Shown here in pieces: positions 13,101 through 30,118 of a DNA stretch of 64,000 nucleotides. The position numbers and the translations under genes were made by a program. Each line of letters begins with the position of its first letter. Position 1 is the first letter of the stretch. Source of the DNA: Chlorokybus atmophyticus. Lineage: Eukaryota; Streptophyta; Chlorokybophyceae; Chlorokybales; Chlorokybaceae. The DNA lies in assembly GCA_009103225.1 (NCBI GenBank), contig RHPI01003041.1, positions 401,001 through 465,000 on the forward strand, read 5' to 3'. The notes under the pieces are model-generated. The model ran no database searches. It saw only the letters and a program-made list of their open reading frames with translations, and was not told where the DNA came from.

Positions 13101-14092
13101 ATGGACTGGGTTACCTGAATGGAACCAACACCCTCCAAGATATCCACACCCAACGCCTTCATGGAGTTCGCCAGGTTGCCCTGAACCTTTTTCGCTAGCA
13201 GGTTGGCGTGGTCTGCAATCCCTTGCCTGTCGTAACTGACACTGCCGACCTGTTGCACAAAAGTACTTGCGTGTTGAGCAATCTAGCGAGCAAGACAGCT
13301 GCAAGATACTTCTTGCATGTTCAATTGCATATGTGTATGTCCACTACCGACCAAGCTAGCGACAGATGTTGTTGCCCTGCTTGACAGAATACTTGGAGGA
13401 TGCACTCTATTGAGGGTTGAACAAGTGTAGTCTGTTCTTGTCTACAGCAAGTTGCAAGCATGAATGATTCGAATAGGAGAATGAAGCCATGCACAAACCT
13501 GAATTCCAAATTGCTTCAGGTGAGAAGCATTTCTCAGCTCTCTCAACCTTCCAGAGGCTGCCAGCAGCGCCTTGGAAGGCACGCAACCCCTGTTGACGCA
13601 GGTCCCGCCAATATCTTTGGACTCAATGATGGCAGTTTTGAGGCCCTGACAACAGCAACTGTGTGTGAGCGTTGTGTGTGCAAGTATGCTTGTGCATTGG
13701 CAATGCTGTGCAAAGCAGAAGCACATACACACAACCCAAACCTTAGAGACAGCGTGCAAAGCGGCTCCATGTCCTCCGACCCCAGCGCCGATGATGACGA
13801 CGTCATAATCGAATTGAGAAGTTGCTGAAACTGTTAGTGAGCGTCTTTGTGTGTTGACAGCTGGACCCGAGCTGTGAAGCTTAATCCGCCTCAGAGCAGC
13901 CGCATTGCCGCCCAGGCCCTGCGCTGAGCAGCTGCCAGGCTGCGACGACTGCAGCCTCCGCAGACCAGAGTAGCCCGCCTGGGGAGACGGTCGTCGGGGA
14001 GCTGCGGAAGGACCGGACGAAGGCGAGCAGCTCGACACCACCGTTCCGGACACCGCCACCGCCGCCGTCGCCATGCTGAATGCCACCAACAC
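10190..14092 (-). CDS. LPD: Dihydrolipoamide dehydrogenase (E3), plastid type
   Basis: FAD flavoenzyme that reoxidises dihydrolipoamide with NAD+, the E3 component of the pyruvate dehydrogenase complex; family resemblance points to the plastid isoform. Exons (minus): 14092-13742, 13645-13499, 13249-13115, 12674-12560, 12358-12234, 12152-12027, 11940-11860, 11766-11704, 11548-11471, 11376-11298, 11023-10923, 10848-10735, 10628-10581, 10437-10372, 10285-10190 (TAG), giving 574 aa. Residues 1 to about 90 are rich in Ser, Ala and Arg, as in a plastid transit peptide. The FAD motif GAGVGG is at 102-107, the redox disulfide CVNRGC at 133-138, the NAD motif GSGYIG at 273-278 and the catalytic HPTLSE at 552-557. 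KTSFKAN and LAENEGEG match plastid LPD proteins. A second in-frame ATG lies six codons downstream, so the exact start is uncertain. Targeting is inferred. Confidence 0.96.
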
Positions 14093-15616
14093 GACCGCCC
14101 CACCCCTAGTTACGTATCTCAGAGAGTGAGAGACGCGTGACGTAACGGAGCTGCTGTAAAGAGCGTATCCCTGGCAGGCGAATTTCTTGCCGTGTGTTTT
14201 CTAGTGGATTACGCACCGTAACTTACGGTGCCGAGCAAAGCTGGTGGCAGGCTGGCTCGAACGCCGCTCCGCCGCTCACACCCGCCCGGCTTTTCCACGT
14301 CAGCCTGGGCGGGTGATGAGTCTCCCTGCCAATACAAACTCATGTGCCATACATCATGGACCATAATTCATTGCCCAGTCCGCATGCACGCGTATCTCGT
14401 TACCGGCACATGATATGGTCCCAATGGACTATAGACCAGTGGTTTACCAATGACACTGGTACACCGGATGAAAGTGGAACGAGTGGTGCGGCTGATTGGG
14501 CGGGGCGGCAATAGGGCACACGCAAACCTCCACCCCCCAAGGGCATCACATACGGCACCCGCGACTGCCGGGCTGCGCGGCCCGCATGCCGCTCATTGGC
14601 TAAGCGGCGTTTATCATCTATCAACCGTTCGATCTGTCAAATATAGATTTTGATCGTTCAAAGCACATCCCCATTTCATGCAATTGCTCAGAATATATGC
14701 AAATGAATATCAATAATGAGCACAATGTGCACGATGCACATGCCGGCATATTGTTGCATGTGGCTCACATAATTTTGAGATGTAACACACTTATTTAAGG
14801 TGGCAAAACAGTATCTTTGATGTGTTGCAATATGAAGCACATATGTTGCGATATGGTGCAATATGGCTAGCAACCTGCAGTTAAGTGTTACAAAACTTAG
14901 TGTTCAACGTAACGTTCACGCCACGGTACCTGCTAAGATATTCAGTAATGAATGCCAAGGTTACAACCATCAAAATAATGCTAACTTGAATTCTCTTAAC
15001 ATTAAGATTCAACTAAACGAAAAATTGCATCGTTAGGCCACCATTTGGTTACGCATGAATTTGATCAAATGGGATCGCTGCGGTGACAACAGCCGTCGCT
15101 GTAAAAGGCAGCGAATACGCCAATCATTGCAGAGATGCATAAAAGATGCTGAAAACTATCTCAGCGGCAACTGCTTACCCAAGGCGACCTAACATCGCTA
15201 GGGATTCGGTGCAATTGCAGCACAGTTAATGGTTAAAATGGCCGCGTTTTTTGCGATACGAGGACGGGGCAGGCCTCATACCCCAAAGACATGCCGCCAC
15301 TACTCACCCTTATTCTAACTAATTCACTCTACCATTTCACGCTAATTGATTACACGCTATAGTTACTGCGTCATTAAACATGGTCAACAACCGAACCAAA
15401 TGTTTGCATACAATGGTGTTACCATACCCGTTCGCGGTGCCCCCCTTTCATAGAATTATAGGATTATAACATGGTAACCCCTCAAATTTATTATGGACGG
15501 GAGGTTTATTGTATCGGGGGGCGCTCTATTAGGAAGGGGGCAATGAATCACATTAAACTTACGCTGATTAACCGTATTTAATTGCATTCATCACAAGTGA
15601 ATGTCACAAAATTTGC

Positions 15617-15650
15617 CACATAATCGTGACACTCAAGTCACGATTATGTG
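15617..15650. repeat. Perfect 14-bp inverted repeat, extendable
   Basis: CACATAATCGTGAC at 15617-15630 is the exact reverse complement of GTCACGATTATGTG at 15637-15650, with a 6-base loop. With one mismatch the arms extend outward through ATTTG and CAAAT. It would form a stable hairpin and may be the core of a palindromic element. Confidence 0.8.
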
Positions 15651-16816
15651 ACAAATATTATCACATTGAGTGTACCTTATTGTAATGAATGTGCCATCTT
15701 ATAGACGGGGAGCACTATATACGAGAAGGGGCATGGTGTAGCCTAACAGCGTGCCACCCTTTAACATTCAGGGGGATAATTGTAACAATAAGGGGCGTTA
15801 GAACGCGTAGGTACGATATGTGTGCTAAAGTGTCTCTTAGGTACTTTTATATGTACATGACCAAGTGATTAATTGACACTGTAGCATAGCATACAAACCA
15901 GCATGCAACGCACGGATCAAGTGGCGCAACTACACAAGCAAGTTAGCGTTAAAGAAGTGCACAAGCATACACACGGGCAATAAGCAAGTAGTCGGCAAGT
16001 ATTACATCACACAAGAGCATTGTCTTTCTGCATTAGGCAAGCAGGCAGCAACAATTAGCAACAGACAAGTACAGTAGCTCAACCAACAAGGATGTGCTGA
16101 ACCCCGCAATAGCACCTCTATAACCAACGGCAACAGCAATATCAGAGGCTCACGTAAACACAATTTGTACTATCTCGTACATAGACAAGCGCCAACAGTG
16201 AGCACGTTGCGATGGGGCAACCTTTCATTATGGTCTCCTCATCCTTAACTTCCCCAAATTAAGGTTAAGGTTTACACGCCCGCCTTACGACTCACAACGG
16301 CCAGCAAAGCGATGTAAATTCAGGATTGCCTGTGAATACCCACAATTGGGGTGGTTGAGGAACACCATGACCAAGCAACGTGTTGGCGTTAATAGCATGG
16401 CAGGTGTAGTCACGCAGCATGACCAAACATGTCAACAAACATAGGGACACTTGCGTGCTCCCCTCATGGTTTTGTAGCTTGCATGATAGCATGATACCTA
16501 AACATGCGCCCATATTACAGTGTATGAGCTGTGAACATGTGGAAGTGGGGGGGAGGTACGGTTTTTTTTGTTCATTGCCTGATTGTTCATTATCAAATTC
16601 GCATGTAGTTGTTAACATGGATACGTGCATACAACTTGTGAATGTTTTAAAATAATATAACATGTAAGTCGTATCAATTTATACTCATCCACCACTGGGT
16701 TGTGCACAGTTGCTAGCAGCACATATATCTAGCAACTTGCAATGTTGTGAGAGGAAACCATGCCGACCATCACAGTTTGCATGGCAGCATATCATCCCCC
16801 CCTGGACTTACCGTAA

Positions 16817-16923
16817 NNNNNNNNNNNNNNNNNNNNNNNNNNNNNNNNNNNNNNNNNNNNNNNNNNNNNNNNNNNNNNNNNNNNNNNNNNNNNNNNNNNN
16901 NNNNNNNNNNNNNNNNNNNNNNN
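16817..16923. other. Assembly gap (107 N)
   Basis: A run of Ns between two low-complexity, gene-free flanks. The true size and content are unknown. Frames that read through it are not real. Confidence 0.99.
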
Positions 16924-17564
16924 GGTATATGGATATGCATTAATGTAATGCGCCAAACAAAAGGCTCTATACCGAGGGATTCATACGAGAGAAATGCGTT
17001 AAATGTGCTGAACTGCTTGAGCACTTATGCTTATGTATTGAACGCATCGGCATTGCAAGCGCTTTTCACCACACTTGCTGAAGTCTTCTCATACTACCTC
17101 TCGGTAGACACCTCTCCAAAATCGTCCCCAACACAGAAGTGGGGAGGGGGAAGGACGATTCTATGGTTTGGGAGAACAAGCTGTCGAGGAGATATCAGCA
17201 TCATCGTGCAATGTATGTGAGCAAGATCGTCGTCCATGTGACAAAGCTAATGGACACTCGGTGTTCTTGACGCAATGACGTCACTGGCCACCGAACAACC
17301 AGCCAATGACCTACCATACATCAGCATACACCAGTTCCATTGGCAAGTTCACTGTCTTGTCAACAGTTCTGTTCGTGCGTGTGGTTGCCTTGAGCATGTA
17401 GCCATGGATAGCTTTCCATCATGCTACCAACTTAGTTGGCATGTCCGATGTGTGTACTGATACAATGTGCATTAAGAATGCTCATCTTACTAGTGCTAAC
17501 TACTTTATGAGCTACATACTTGGTCAGTTGCAAGCACCCGCTACGGGACGGGCTACTACTATAG

Positions 17565-22452
<4,888 letters not shown>

Positions 22453-22542
22453 TGCTCACGCCTGAAAACCGCACAATGCCTTCTGCTACGCCGCCAGCTA
22501 TGCCGCCGCCCGCCTCAGAGCTCAGCTCTGCCTAACAGCCGT

Positions 22543-22579
22543 TTTCCCGCCAAATCGCTATCGCTATCTTGGCGGGAAA
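22543..22579. promoter_or_regulatory. Inverted pair of E2F-type sites in the MCM2/TOP3 divergent promoter
   Basis: TTTCCCGCCAA at 22543-22553 and TTGGCGGGAAA at 22569-22579 form a perfect inverted repeat with a 15-bp spacer. Each arm contains the E2F/DP consensus TTTCCCGC. They lie about 90-130 bp upstream of the MCM2 start codon and about 515 bp upstream of the TOP3 start. E2F/DP with retinoblastoma-type repressors drives S-phase genes, MCM genes among them, in plants and animals, so cell-cycle control of MCM2 and possibly of both genes is a reasonable inference. Confidence 0.75.
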
Positions 22580-23092
22580 GCCGACAGAATGTAACAAACT
22601 GTGGCGTTCCACTTCACCTCCGGCCTGCCGTTACACCCACAGCTTTGACATTGCCGCCAACGAGGTGCAGACGGAGGCCGCGCTTGCGGTGGCTGCACCG
22701 GTGGACCAACTTGCGGCTCAGTCTACGCTACTGCTCCTGACATGGAGCAACACGTCAAGCAGTGATGAGTGTAGCCAGCTAGGCAAGCTCGGCAGCTAGT
22801 TGGGCTAGTGCTTGCTGCATTTCACAGACACAGTTAGCGGTTCTGCGTTTCCATGTCACACACTCCAACTTAGCGGATGTTTGCATTGCAAAGCAGCCTG
22901 CAGCAGTGCCTTACACTGTTTACTACACAGCATACAGCTTAGGCATGATTCATGCCGCACGTTTGTTGAAGCCTGACGGCTGAGCTGACAACGAGTCACT
23001 TCTTACGCATGCCTGCTTGATGGCCGCACTGAAAGCTGAGGCTGCTTTCAAGCTGGGCTCAGCAGCAACGGTAGCAGCAGCTGCTGCTGACC

Positions 23093-26000
23093 ATGCCTAT
23101 CCGCGCGCTCAATGTGGCAGAAAAGCCGTCCGTGGCAAAGGAGGTGGGCTAGATTGTGTTGGTCGATGTGACTTGCTACAAGTTGTGAGGCTGTTCTCTT
23201 CTTAACTGGTGTAAGTGTGCGCTTGCCTATTTGCACAAGTGCAGGTGGCAAGGATCTTGAGCCATGGCCAAATGCAAACCCGCGATGGTTTCAGCCAGTA
23301 CAATCGCGTATTCGATTTCGATTATCAAATTAACGGCCAGGTGAGGAGCTATCCGTGTGCGTCATTTTGAATTCTCACTTAGCGCGTATTCAGGCGTATG
23401 TACCGAAAGCATCTTGCAGCACTGCATGCGTATTGTGCTGGTAAATATAACAGCAGCACACAGTTAACTGCATGCGTTCATCGTTGCTCCGTCAAGATAC
23501 TGCGTGCATTCATCATTGCATTGCTGACCAGCAGCCTGCTCACTGCAGAACATGGAGATGATGATGACCAGCGTTACTGGCCATCTCATGGAGCTGGAGT
23601 TTGATGCTGCATACAAGAAGTGGACAGCTTGCCAGCCGGTTGTACTGTTTGATGCACACGTGCGCAAGCAAGTGGCCAAGGTTAGCGTAATTATGCTTGC
23701 ATAATCTGCAGCGCAACACGTCAAGGGCACACATTATGTTACGCGTGTTTCCCAAGTAAGCATGCTGTCATTATTGCATATGTTCAATAGTTACAGCGTT
23801 GTATGTGACAGACTTGGCATGGGTTCTCTTGTAGTGGTAGCATGTTGTCCGTGATTCCAGTCACCATGTGCGTGGTGCCATTTGCATGCGGTAGTGCTCT
23901 CAACATAGCACCCAGCACTTTTGTAATCCACAGGACAAGCTACCATTGGAAAAGACGTTGCAGCGTGAAGCTCGCAGGGCGCAATGGCTTGTGCTATGGC
24001 TGGATTGTGACCGAGAAGGCGAGAACATTGCTTTTGAAGTGATTGAAGTGTGCAAAGGAGCGAACCCACGTCTGCAGGTGATCCCAGCTGGAGTGGTGTT
24101 GAAACTATGGTCTCTGCGGGCCTAATTTGCGAGTGTGCTGCTGTATGGAGTGCAGGTTTTTCGAGCAAGGTTCTCTGCTCTGATTCCGAGAGACATTGAG
24201 ATGGCTGCTCAAAACCTACAGGTGATGCATTTGGTTTCTGTGCTACTGGTGGTACAGTGCATACACGTTATAGGGCTGCACACACTTGTAGACTTGTAGT
24301 TGTTGTTGAAGCTGTGCACCAAGGCATTCATACCTGCTTGCAGTGACACATGAGTGCATGCTTGCACCATGTACAGCATGCCCTGTCCTTGAGTGACACA
24401 AGTATTTGCATGGTGGGCTTGTTGCTTCCACGCCTTGCACTGTTGCTGTTGTTTTAAAAGGTGTACCGCTGATATTGGCATTGCTTTCACAGGCACCAGA
24501 TGAGCGCGCAGCTGCCGCGGTGGACGCTCGACAGGAGATAGACCTTCGCATTGGAGCAGCGTTCACGCGGTTCCAGACATTGCTCCTGCAGGTTGGTGCA
24601 ACTGCCAGCCGCAAACCCAGGGTTCTGTTGTGGTGGCCGAAGGTGACCTGAGGTGTGCAGGATAGGTTTGACATGCCTGAAGAGTTCAAGGCATCCATTA
24701 TCAGCTACGGGCCCTGCCAGTTCCCAACGCTGGGCTTTGTTGTTGAGCGTTACTGGCAGATCAAAGCACACGTCCCCGAGGACTTCTGGCGCATAACTTT
24801 CAAGTAAAGCAGCTGCCGTTCTAACATGCGTAAGACAACTCACAAGACACACGATTCAACATAAACGCGCAGTATATTGCAGGTACGTTGACCCTGTTGA
24901 CAATATCCCGTGCCACTTTGACTGGGCGAGGGGACGCCTATTTGACCATGCAGCTGCCACAGTTTTGTATGAGATGTGTGTTGAGGACACCCTGGCAACC
25001 GTTGTGGACGTGAAAGGAAGCGAGCGCAAAAAGTATCCTCCTTTTCCTTTGAACACAGTTGAACTGCAGAAGCGCGCGTCCAGGTATGCACACAGAGTAG
25101 TATTGCATACTGATAAGCGTTATACATAGTGCTTACAACAGAACTTGTAAAGGTATCTGCGCCTCGGGTCAGAGACTGTAATGAAGATTGCAGAGGAGTT
25201 GTACCAAGAGGGTTACATCAGCTATCCCAGGACAGAAACGGATAGGTTGGCGGTGAAGGCTGCAATTACTGTAGCTTGCTCGCCTTTGTAAACCTTTGTG
25301 TGCGTCTGGTGGTCGATGTGACACATTTTATGTGCGTGTGCAGCTTTCCACAAAACATGGACCTTCGCGCAGTAGTGGCGGAGCATCAACACAACCCGGA
25401 GTGGGGTCAGTATGCCCAGCGCCTGTTGGATCCGCAGGGAGGACTATGGAGGAATCCAGCCAATGGTGGACACAATGATCAAGCGCATCCTCCGATTGGG
25501 CCTACAAAGGTTGGTATCACCTCCGCCACAAGCACAGGGCTTGGCGTATTGTACACACATAGCAACTGATGATGACAATTGCCTGTGTGACAACAGCCTG
25601 CAGCCGCCGGCATGGTCCAGTGGTCGGAAAACAAATGGAGGCTGTACGAGTTTATTGTCCGCCACTTTCTTGCGTGCGCCTCAATGCCAGCCATTGGCTA
25701 TGAAACCGTGGTAGACATCAGCATATCTGGAGAGGGGTTTACGGCACGTGGCATGATGATTACCGCTCGCAACTATCTGGACGTGTATCGTTACGAAAAG
25801 TAAGTATGGAAGGAAGTGTGTTGGCTAGTGTCTACAGCGCCTTGCCGTCTAACTGTGATCCGTCACATTGTTCGTTGTCAATTGTACGTTGTCTGTGAAT
25901 TGTTGCCACTACACATGCATGCATGTTCAGCATGTGGAGTTGTATGTGGTGTAGCTTTTAACTACATCATATCCATGAAGTGGTCCTTACAAGCACTGCA

Positions 26001-28209
26001 TTGGACGCACAGCACTGAAACTGTTGTCTGCAGTTGGGGAGATCGAAGCTTGCCAAGCTTCCACCCAGGTCAACAGTTCATGCCGACAGCGCTGGAGTTG
26101 GCTCAATCACAGACAGAACCACCCCACCTGCTGAGTGAGTCAGAACTCATTGGCTTGATGGACACCAACGGCATCGGCACAGATGCCACAATGCATGACC
26201 ACATCAAGACCATAACAAAGCGGTATGACACATTACCTTGGCGTGCATGGGCATGCATCCCTTGCGAGCATTTCTGTGCGCGCGTGTGTGTCTGTGCTGC
26301 TTAACTTACAAGTCTGTGCATTGCGCTTCAAAGAAACTATGCAATCAAGAACAACAGGCAACAATTTACGCCTACTCCACTTGGTGAAGCCTTGGTGCTG
26401 GGCTACGATGCTATGGGTTACGACTTATGGAAACCAGCGTTGCGGGCTGCCATGGAGGCAGACATGAAGCGCGTTGGGGTTGGTTCCAAGACCAAGCAGG
26501 CAGCTGTGCTTGAGTGCCTGACGATAATGAAGCAGACCTTCTCTCAAGCCAATGCGCAGAAAGACAAACTGCTAGAGGCCATGACGCAGTTCTTTGCACC
26601 AGCAGCAGGGAATCATCATGCAAACAACAGCGGCCACAATGGTGCTCAGGGCGGATCAGCCGGGGAGTTTGTGCGAGCATGCCCAATGTGCAATTGCAAC
26701 TTCCTTCTCCGCCAGCGTCCCGAAAATGGCAAGTTCTTCATAGGCTGCTCAGGCTTCCCGCAGTGCAGAAACGTCCTTTGGCTGCCCACTGCAACGCTCG
26801 AAACGCAGGTACTAGTACGCAAGAAACCTGATCATGCATGGGTTTCCTTGCCTGTTCTCATGCTGTGTTGTTCTTGTGCGTTGCGGTAGGTAACAACGGA
26901 GACTTGCGCAATGTGCCAACCAGCGCCTGTGTACATGGTGCGGTTCAAATTCAATCGAGTGAGCTTGCCGCTCAGCATGGGCCATATGGTCAATTATGTT
27001 GGGTGTGTCGGCTGCGATGGTCCGCTGCTTGACTTGTTTGAGATGTGCAACTATGGCGGCCCTGGTGGAGGAGGTGGCGGTGGCGGTGGTGGCGGCCCAG
27101 GTTTGTGTTAGCTGACCTCTGGGTGCCTATGATTTGGTTGGCAATGGAGCACATGTACGTTCAAAAATGCATACATGCACGCGTGACGCACACATGCAGG
27201 CACGCACAGAACAAAACACACTCACACATATGCCCACGTATGCTTGAACCCGCAGCACGTGTGCATGCACACACGCGCCCTGAAAGCGAACCTGATCTGT
27301 CATGCAGGCAATGGTGGAGGGGGCAACAGTCGACCGCCAGGAGGCTCCGCGCCATTTGCGGTTCCCACTCAGAACGCGGCTGCACGGGCCTCTGCTAGCA
27401 CCAACCACCATAGACCTGCTCCTGCACCTGCACCCTCAACAACTGCACCATCCCAGGCTCGGCCTGCAGCCCGCGCGCCACCCTTCAACCCTTACCAGCC
27501 CGCACCCAATCACGGCTTTCAACCCGCCAGCAACCTCAACATGTTCCCGGGAGGTACACTGCGTGTAATGACTGCACAAGTACACATGTAATTGGGCTGG
27601 CTTGCACACTCACACGCATACGTACTCGGCAGGTGGGTACCAGGCAGCAGCAGATGGTAGCGGCTTCCCCAGCAGCTCTCATCATCCAAGGTCTGGGCCT
27701 GGTTCAGCGAGGAGAGGCGGTCAACAAGAGACTGGCAACAGAGGCACGGCTCGCCGTGGCGCGCAGCCCACAGGACACAGTGCGATCCCGCACTGCAACT
27801 GCGGCACACCTGCAACAGAACGCACTGCCAACACAGCCACCAACCCCAACCGAGTTTTCTACACGTGCAACGTGTGCCACTATTTCCAGTGGAGAGACGA
27901 ACTTGGCAATGCAGGTGTGTGTATGTGTATGCTCTTCATGCTTGCTCGGAAGGGGGGGTCAACTGCTTGTGGGCTGAAGTGTATGCATGCATGCTTCCAG
28001 CCAGGAGCAACGCGGCAACGGGTGCAAGCAGAAATCGCAGCGGCAGCCAAAGCGCGGCACGCGGAGCGCGAGGTAGAGGGCGGGGAAGAGCGGGGAAGGC
28101 GAGGGGAGGAGCTGGTCGCGCCTCGGCGTCCGCATCATCGGGCTGCTTCAAGTGTGGGGAGCAGGGCCATTTCGCCAGTGGTTGTCCCAATCAGCACAAC
28201 TTTATGTGA
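23093..28209 (+). CDS. TOP3A: DNA topoisomerase III (alpha type)
   Basis: Type IA topoisomerase that passes single strands; with RecQ helicases and RMI proteins the family dissolves recombination intermediates in the nucleus. Exons: 23093-23143, 23245-23340, 23549-23680, 23934-24077, 24156-24221, 24493-24591, 24661-24803, 24883-25083, 25153-25245, 25344-25509, 25597-25799, 26034-26222, 26334-26808, 26890-27100, 27308-27553, 27633-27914, 28001-28209 (TGA), giving 1001 aa. The Toprim segment begins [11 protein letters not shown] and continues at DCDREGEN (Asp 117/119). The catalytic tyrosine is Tyr 335 in [16 protein letters not shown] follows in the core. The C terminus carries C4 zinc fingers (CPMCNC region; CAMC...CVGC), a glycine run, a GRF-type finger (CNCGTPA...VFYTCNVC) at about 890-932 and a CCHC knuckle [14 protein letters not shown] at 981-994. 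Part of exon 13 is duplicated at 20147-20369. Confidence 0.95.
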
Positions 28210-30118
28210 GCAAACGAGGCACACAATACCAACATGCACCATGCAGAAACTGCAGTCACTCATCCATACTGTATAGTACTAAAAGCCCGTTGATCACATC
28301 TGTAGCAATTGAAGCTGAATGCACATGCCTGACAGCATGCGCCGAATGGATTATCCACTCTCATATTTTGATGTTAACCTTCAACCATGCTGTTCCGGGA
28401 GATGCGTTGCATGCAGCCAAGCCTGGCAGGCAGGGTGAGGGCGCCAAGGTCTGCGTGCTGAAGCATGTGCATGTGTGCATAGGAATGCACTTCCAAGGTA
28501 GGTCCTGGTAAACATACTCTGCATGGTGCAGCAACCCCATGTGTTGAGCACAGCCATGTTGATGTGTGGACATTGTCAGGTCCATGTCATCAACGGAACA
28601 TGCAGGTGCGTTGCTAGGGTTACCTCAATGTTGGAAATGTGCTTACAATTACTTGTCACTATGACAAAGCTTTTGTAAGTGCAATGTCTGAGTAACCAAC
28701 CACATTTTGCGCGGATACCACCATCCAGAGTACAGCATTATTGCAATGGTACAGCTGGCAGAACCAAGTGTACTGTCAATGAGGTTTGACAACTGTGGTG
28801 CAGCAGAGTAGGTACAGCCTGCACCTACAGAACAATACTGGCTACTGCACTTCGCGCAAAGTTGGCCTGCTGCTTGGTGGTTGGTAAGTGTCGTGGCAGC
28901 TTCAATGTTCATCAAAAGGGCGTTGCTCTCTGTCCAGAAGATGGACAAGCTGTGATTGAAAGATGCACAAAGCAGTCAAGCACATCTGATGACGATGTTG
29001 GGCGGAGTTGACATATTGCTGCTGAGTGTTACTACCCATAATATCCGTGCGCAATGCAGTTGATGCGCTCAACTACATTGGGCGTGGCCGGTGATTTGGA
29101 CATACCGTATTTACCCGGATAGAAGCCCTCCCCGAATACAAACTGCCCTGGCAAAATAGGGTTGGGGGCTCGTATAAACACTTACAAGGCTCCAAGACCG
29201 TTTACAAGCCCCCACATGACTCAATGGTCCCCGATTGTGCTGCCTGGGTTACACTTGACGCGCGTGAATTTTACTGCCCTGCGTGGGACACGCGCGCAAC
29301 AAGTGACTCAGCCAATTCAGCGAATCTCGCGCCGAGTAGAAGCCCCCCCTTTCCAATAAAAGCCACCTCCCCCAAGTACAAGCTTCCTTCATTAAAAAGG
29401 GTGGAGGGCTTTGTAAAAAGGGGGCTTCTAACCGAGCAAATACCGTACTGATTGTCTCCGCATGCTTGCTGATGCTGTTTTTTGATTACATCTGGCCCTA
29501 TCCGTGAGTTTGCTTGCTTGCCTTATCCAAACTCTCATATCAGTCATGCTACATGACAAACTACCCCATCTGAAGTCAAGTGCGCAGTAGCTCATGCCAG
29601 ACAGGGAGTGTAGGCAGGTAGGGGGAAAGGGGCGTATGCAAATGCAAGTACCAACCACGACATATGCAAAGACTGTGGCAGGATGACTCGGCAACATCCA
29701 CAGCAACCACAACTTCCACTCTCTATACAACATCACAACGCAAATGTGCCATGGGCGGACGGGGCAGGGAGTTGGCAGGAGCTGTCAGGCAGAAGGCAAC
29801 GTTAGAGTTAGACACAGCAACAGTAGCATGTGCGCTGGGCCCCACAGCAGCACATCGAGCAGGTAAAGGTAGCAGCCAAAAGGCAGCACATGACATGCAC
29901 ACTCCAATGACAGCCATTCCATCCGCAATGAGAACATTTGATGATGACAGGTCTATACCACCTGCCATGGTGTACTTGATATAGCGGATAAACACCGTTC
30001 TGTCAATGCTGCCAAAAACGCATTGACAAGGGCCTGAGAATGGTCAGACCCTGCGTACCACAACAGGCAAAACTGCTGCAATAGTCGTGTGCAACTCCAA
30101 AATTGTGGAAGTTCAACT
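28210..30118. other. Intergenic region with a MITE-like element
   Basis: Lies between the convergent TOP3 and BTA1 genes. Apart from the inverted-repeat element at 29103-29447 no gene or exon was recognised. It presumably includes both 3' UTRs. Confidence 0.55.
29103..29447. mobile_element. MITE-like element with about 28-bp terminal inverted repeats
   Basis: The left end begins TACCGTATTTACCCGGATAG and continues into AAGCCC. The reverse complement of the right end begins TACGGTATTTGCTCGGTTAG and continues into AAGCCCCC, so the termini match at most of about 28 positions. The 345-bp interior has no coding capacity and carries several degenerate internal copies of an A/C-rich AAGCCC motif. 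TA at both outer edges may be a target duplication, which would suggest a mariner-like origin, but this is weak. Confidence 0.75.

Larger units (their letters stand above)
14093..17564. other. Gene-free AT-richer region with inverted repeats and a sequence gap
   Basis: No coding exon was recognised. It includes the promoter side of the dehydrogenase gene, an inverted repeat at 15617-15650, a second short one near 16244-16271 (CCTTAACT...AGGTTAAGG), and an N gap at 16817-16923. Between 15400 and 15800, short G/C-rich blocks alternate with AT-rich sequence, suggesting a decayed mobile element, but no complete termini were found. Confidence 0.5.

Noticed and set aside
24243-24852. Minus-strand frames antisense to TOP3 exons
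   Set aside because: The plus strand gives a phase-consistent topoisomerase with catalytic residues; these are shadows.
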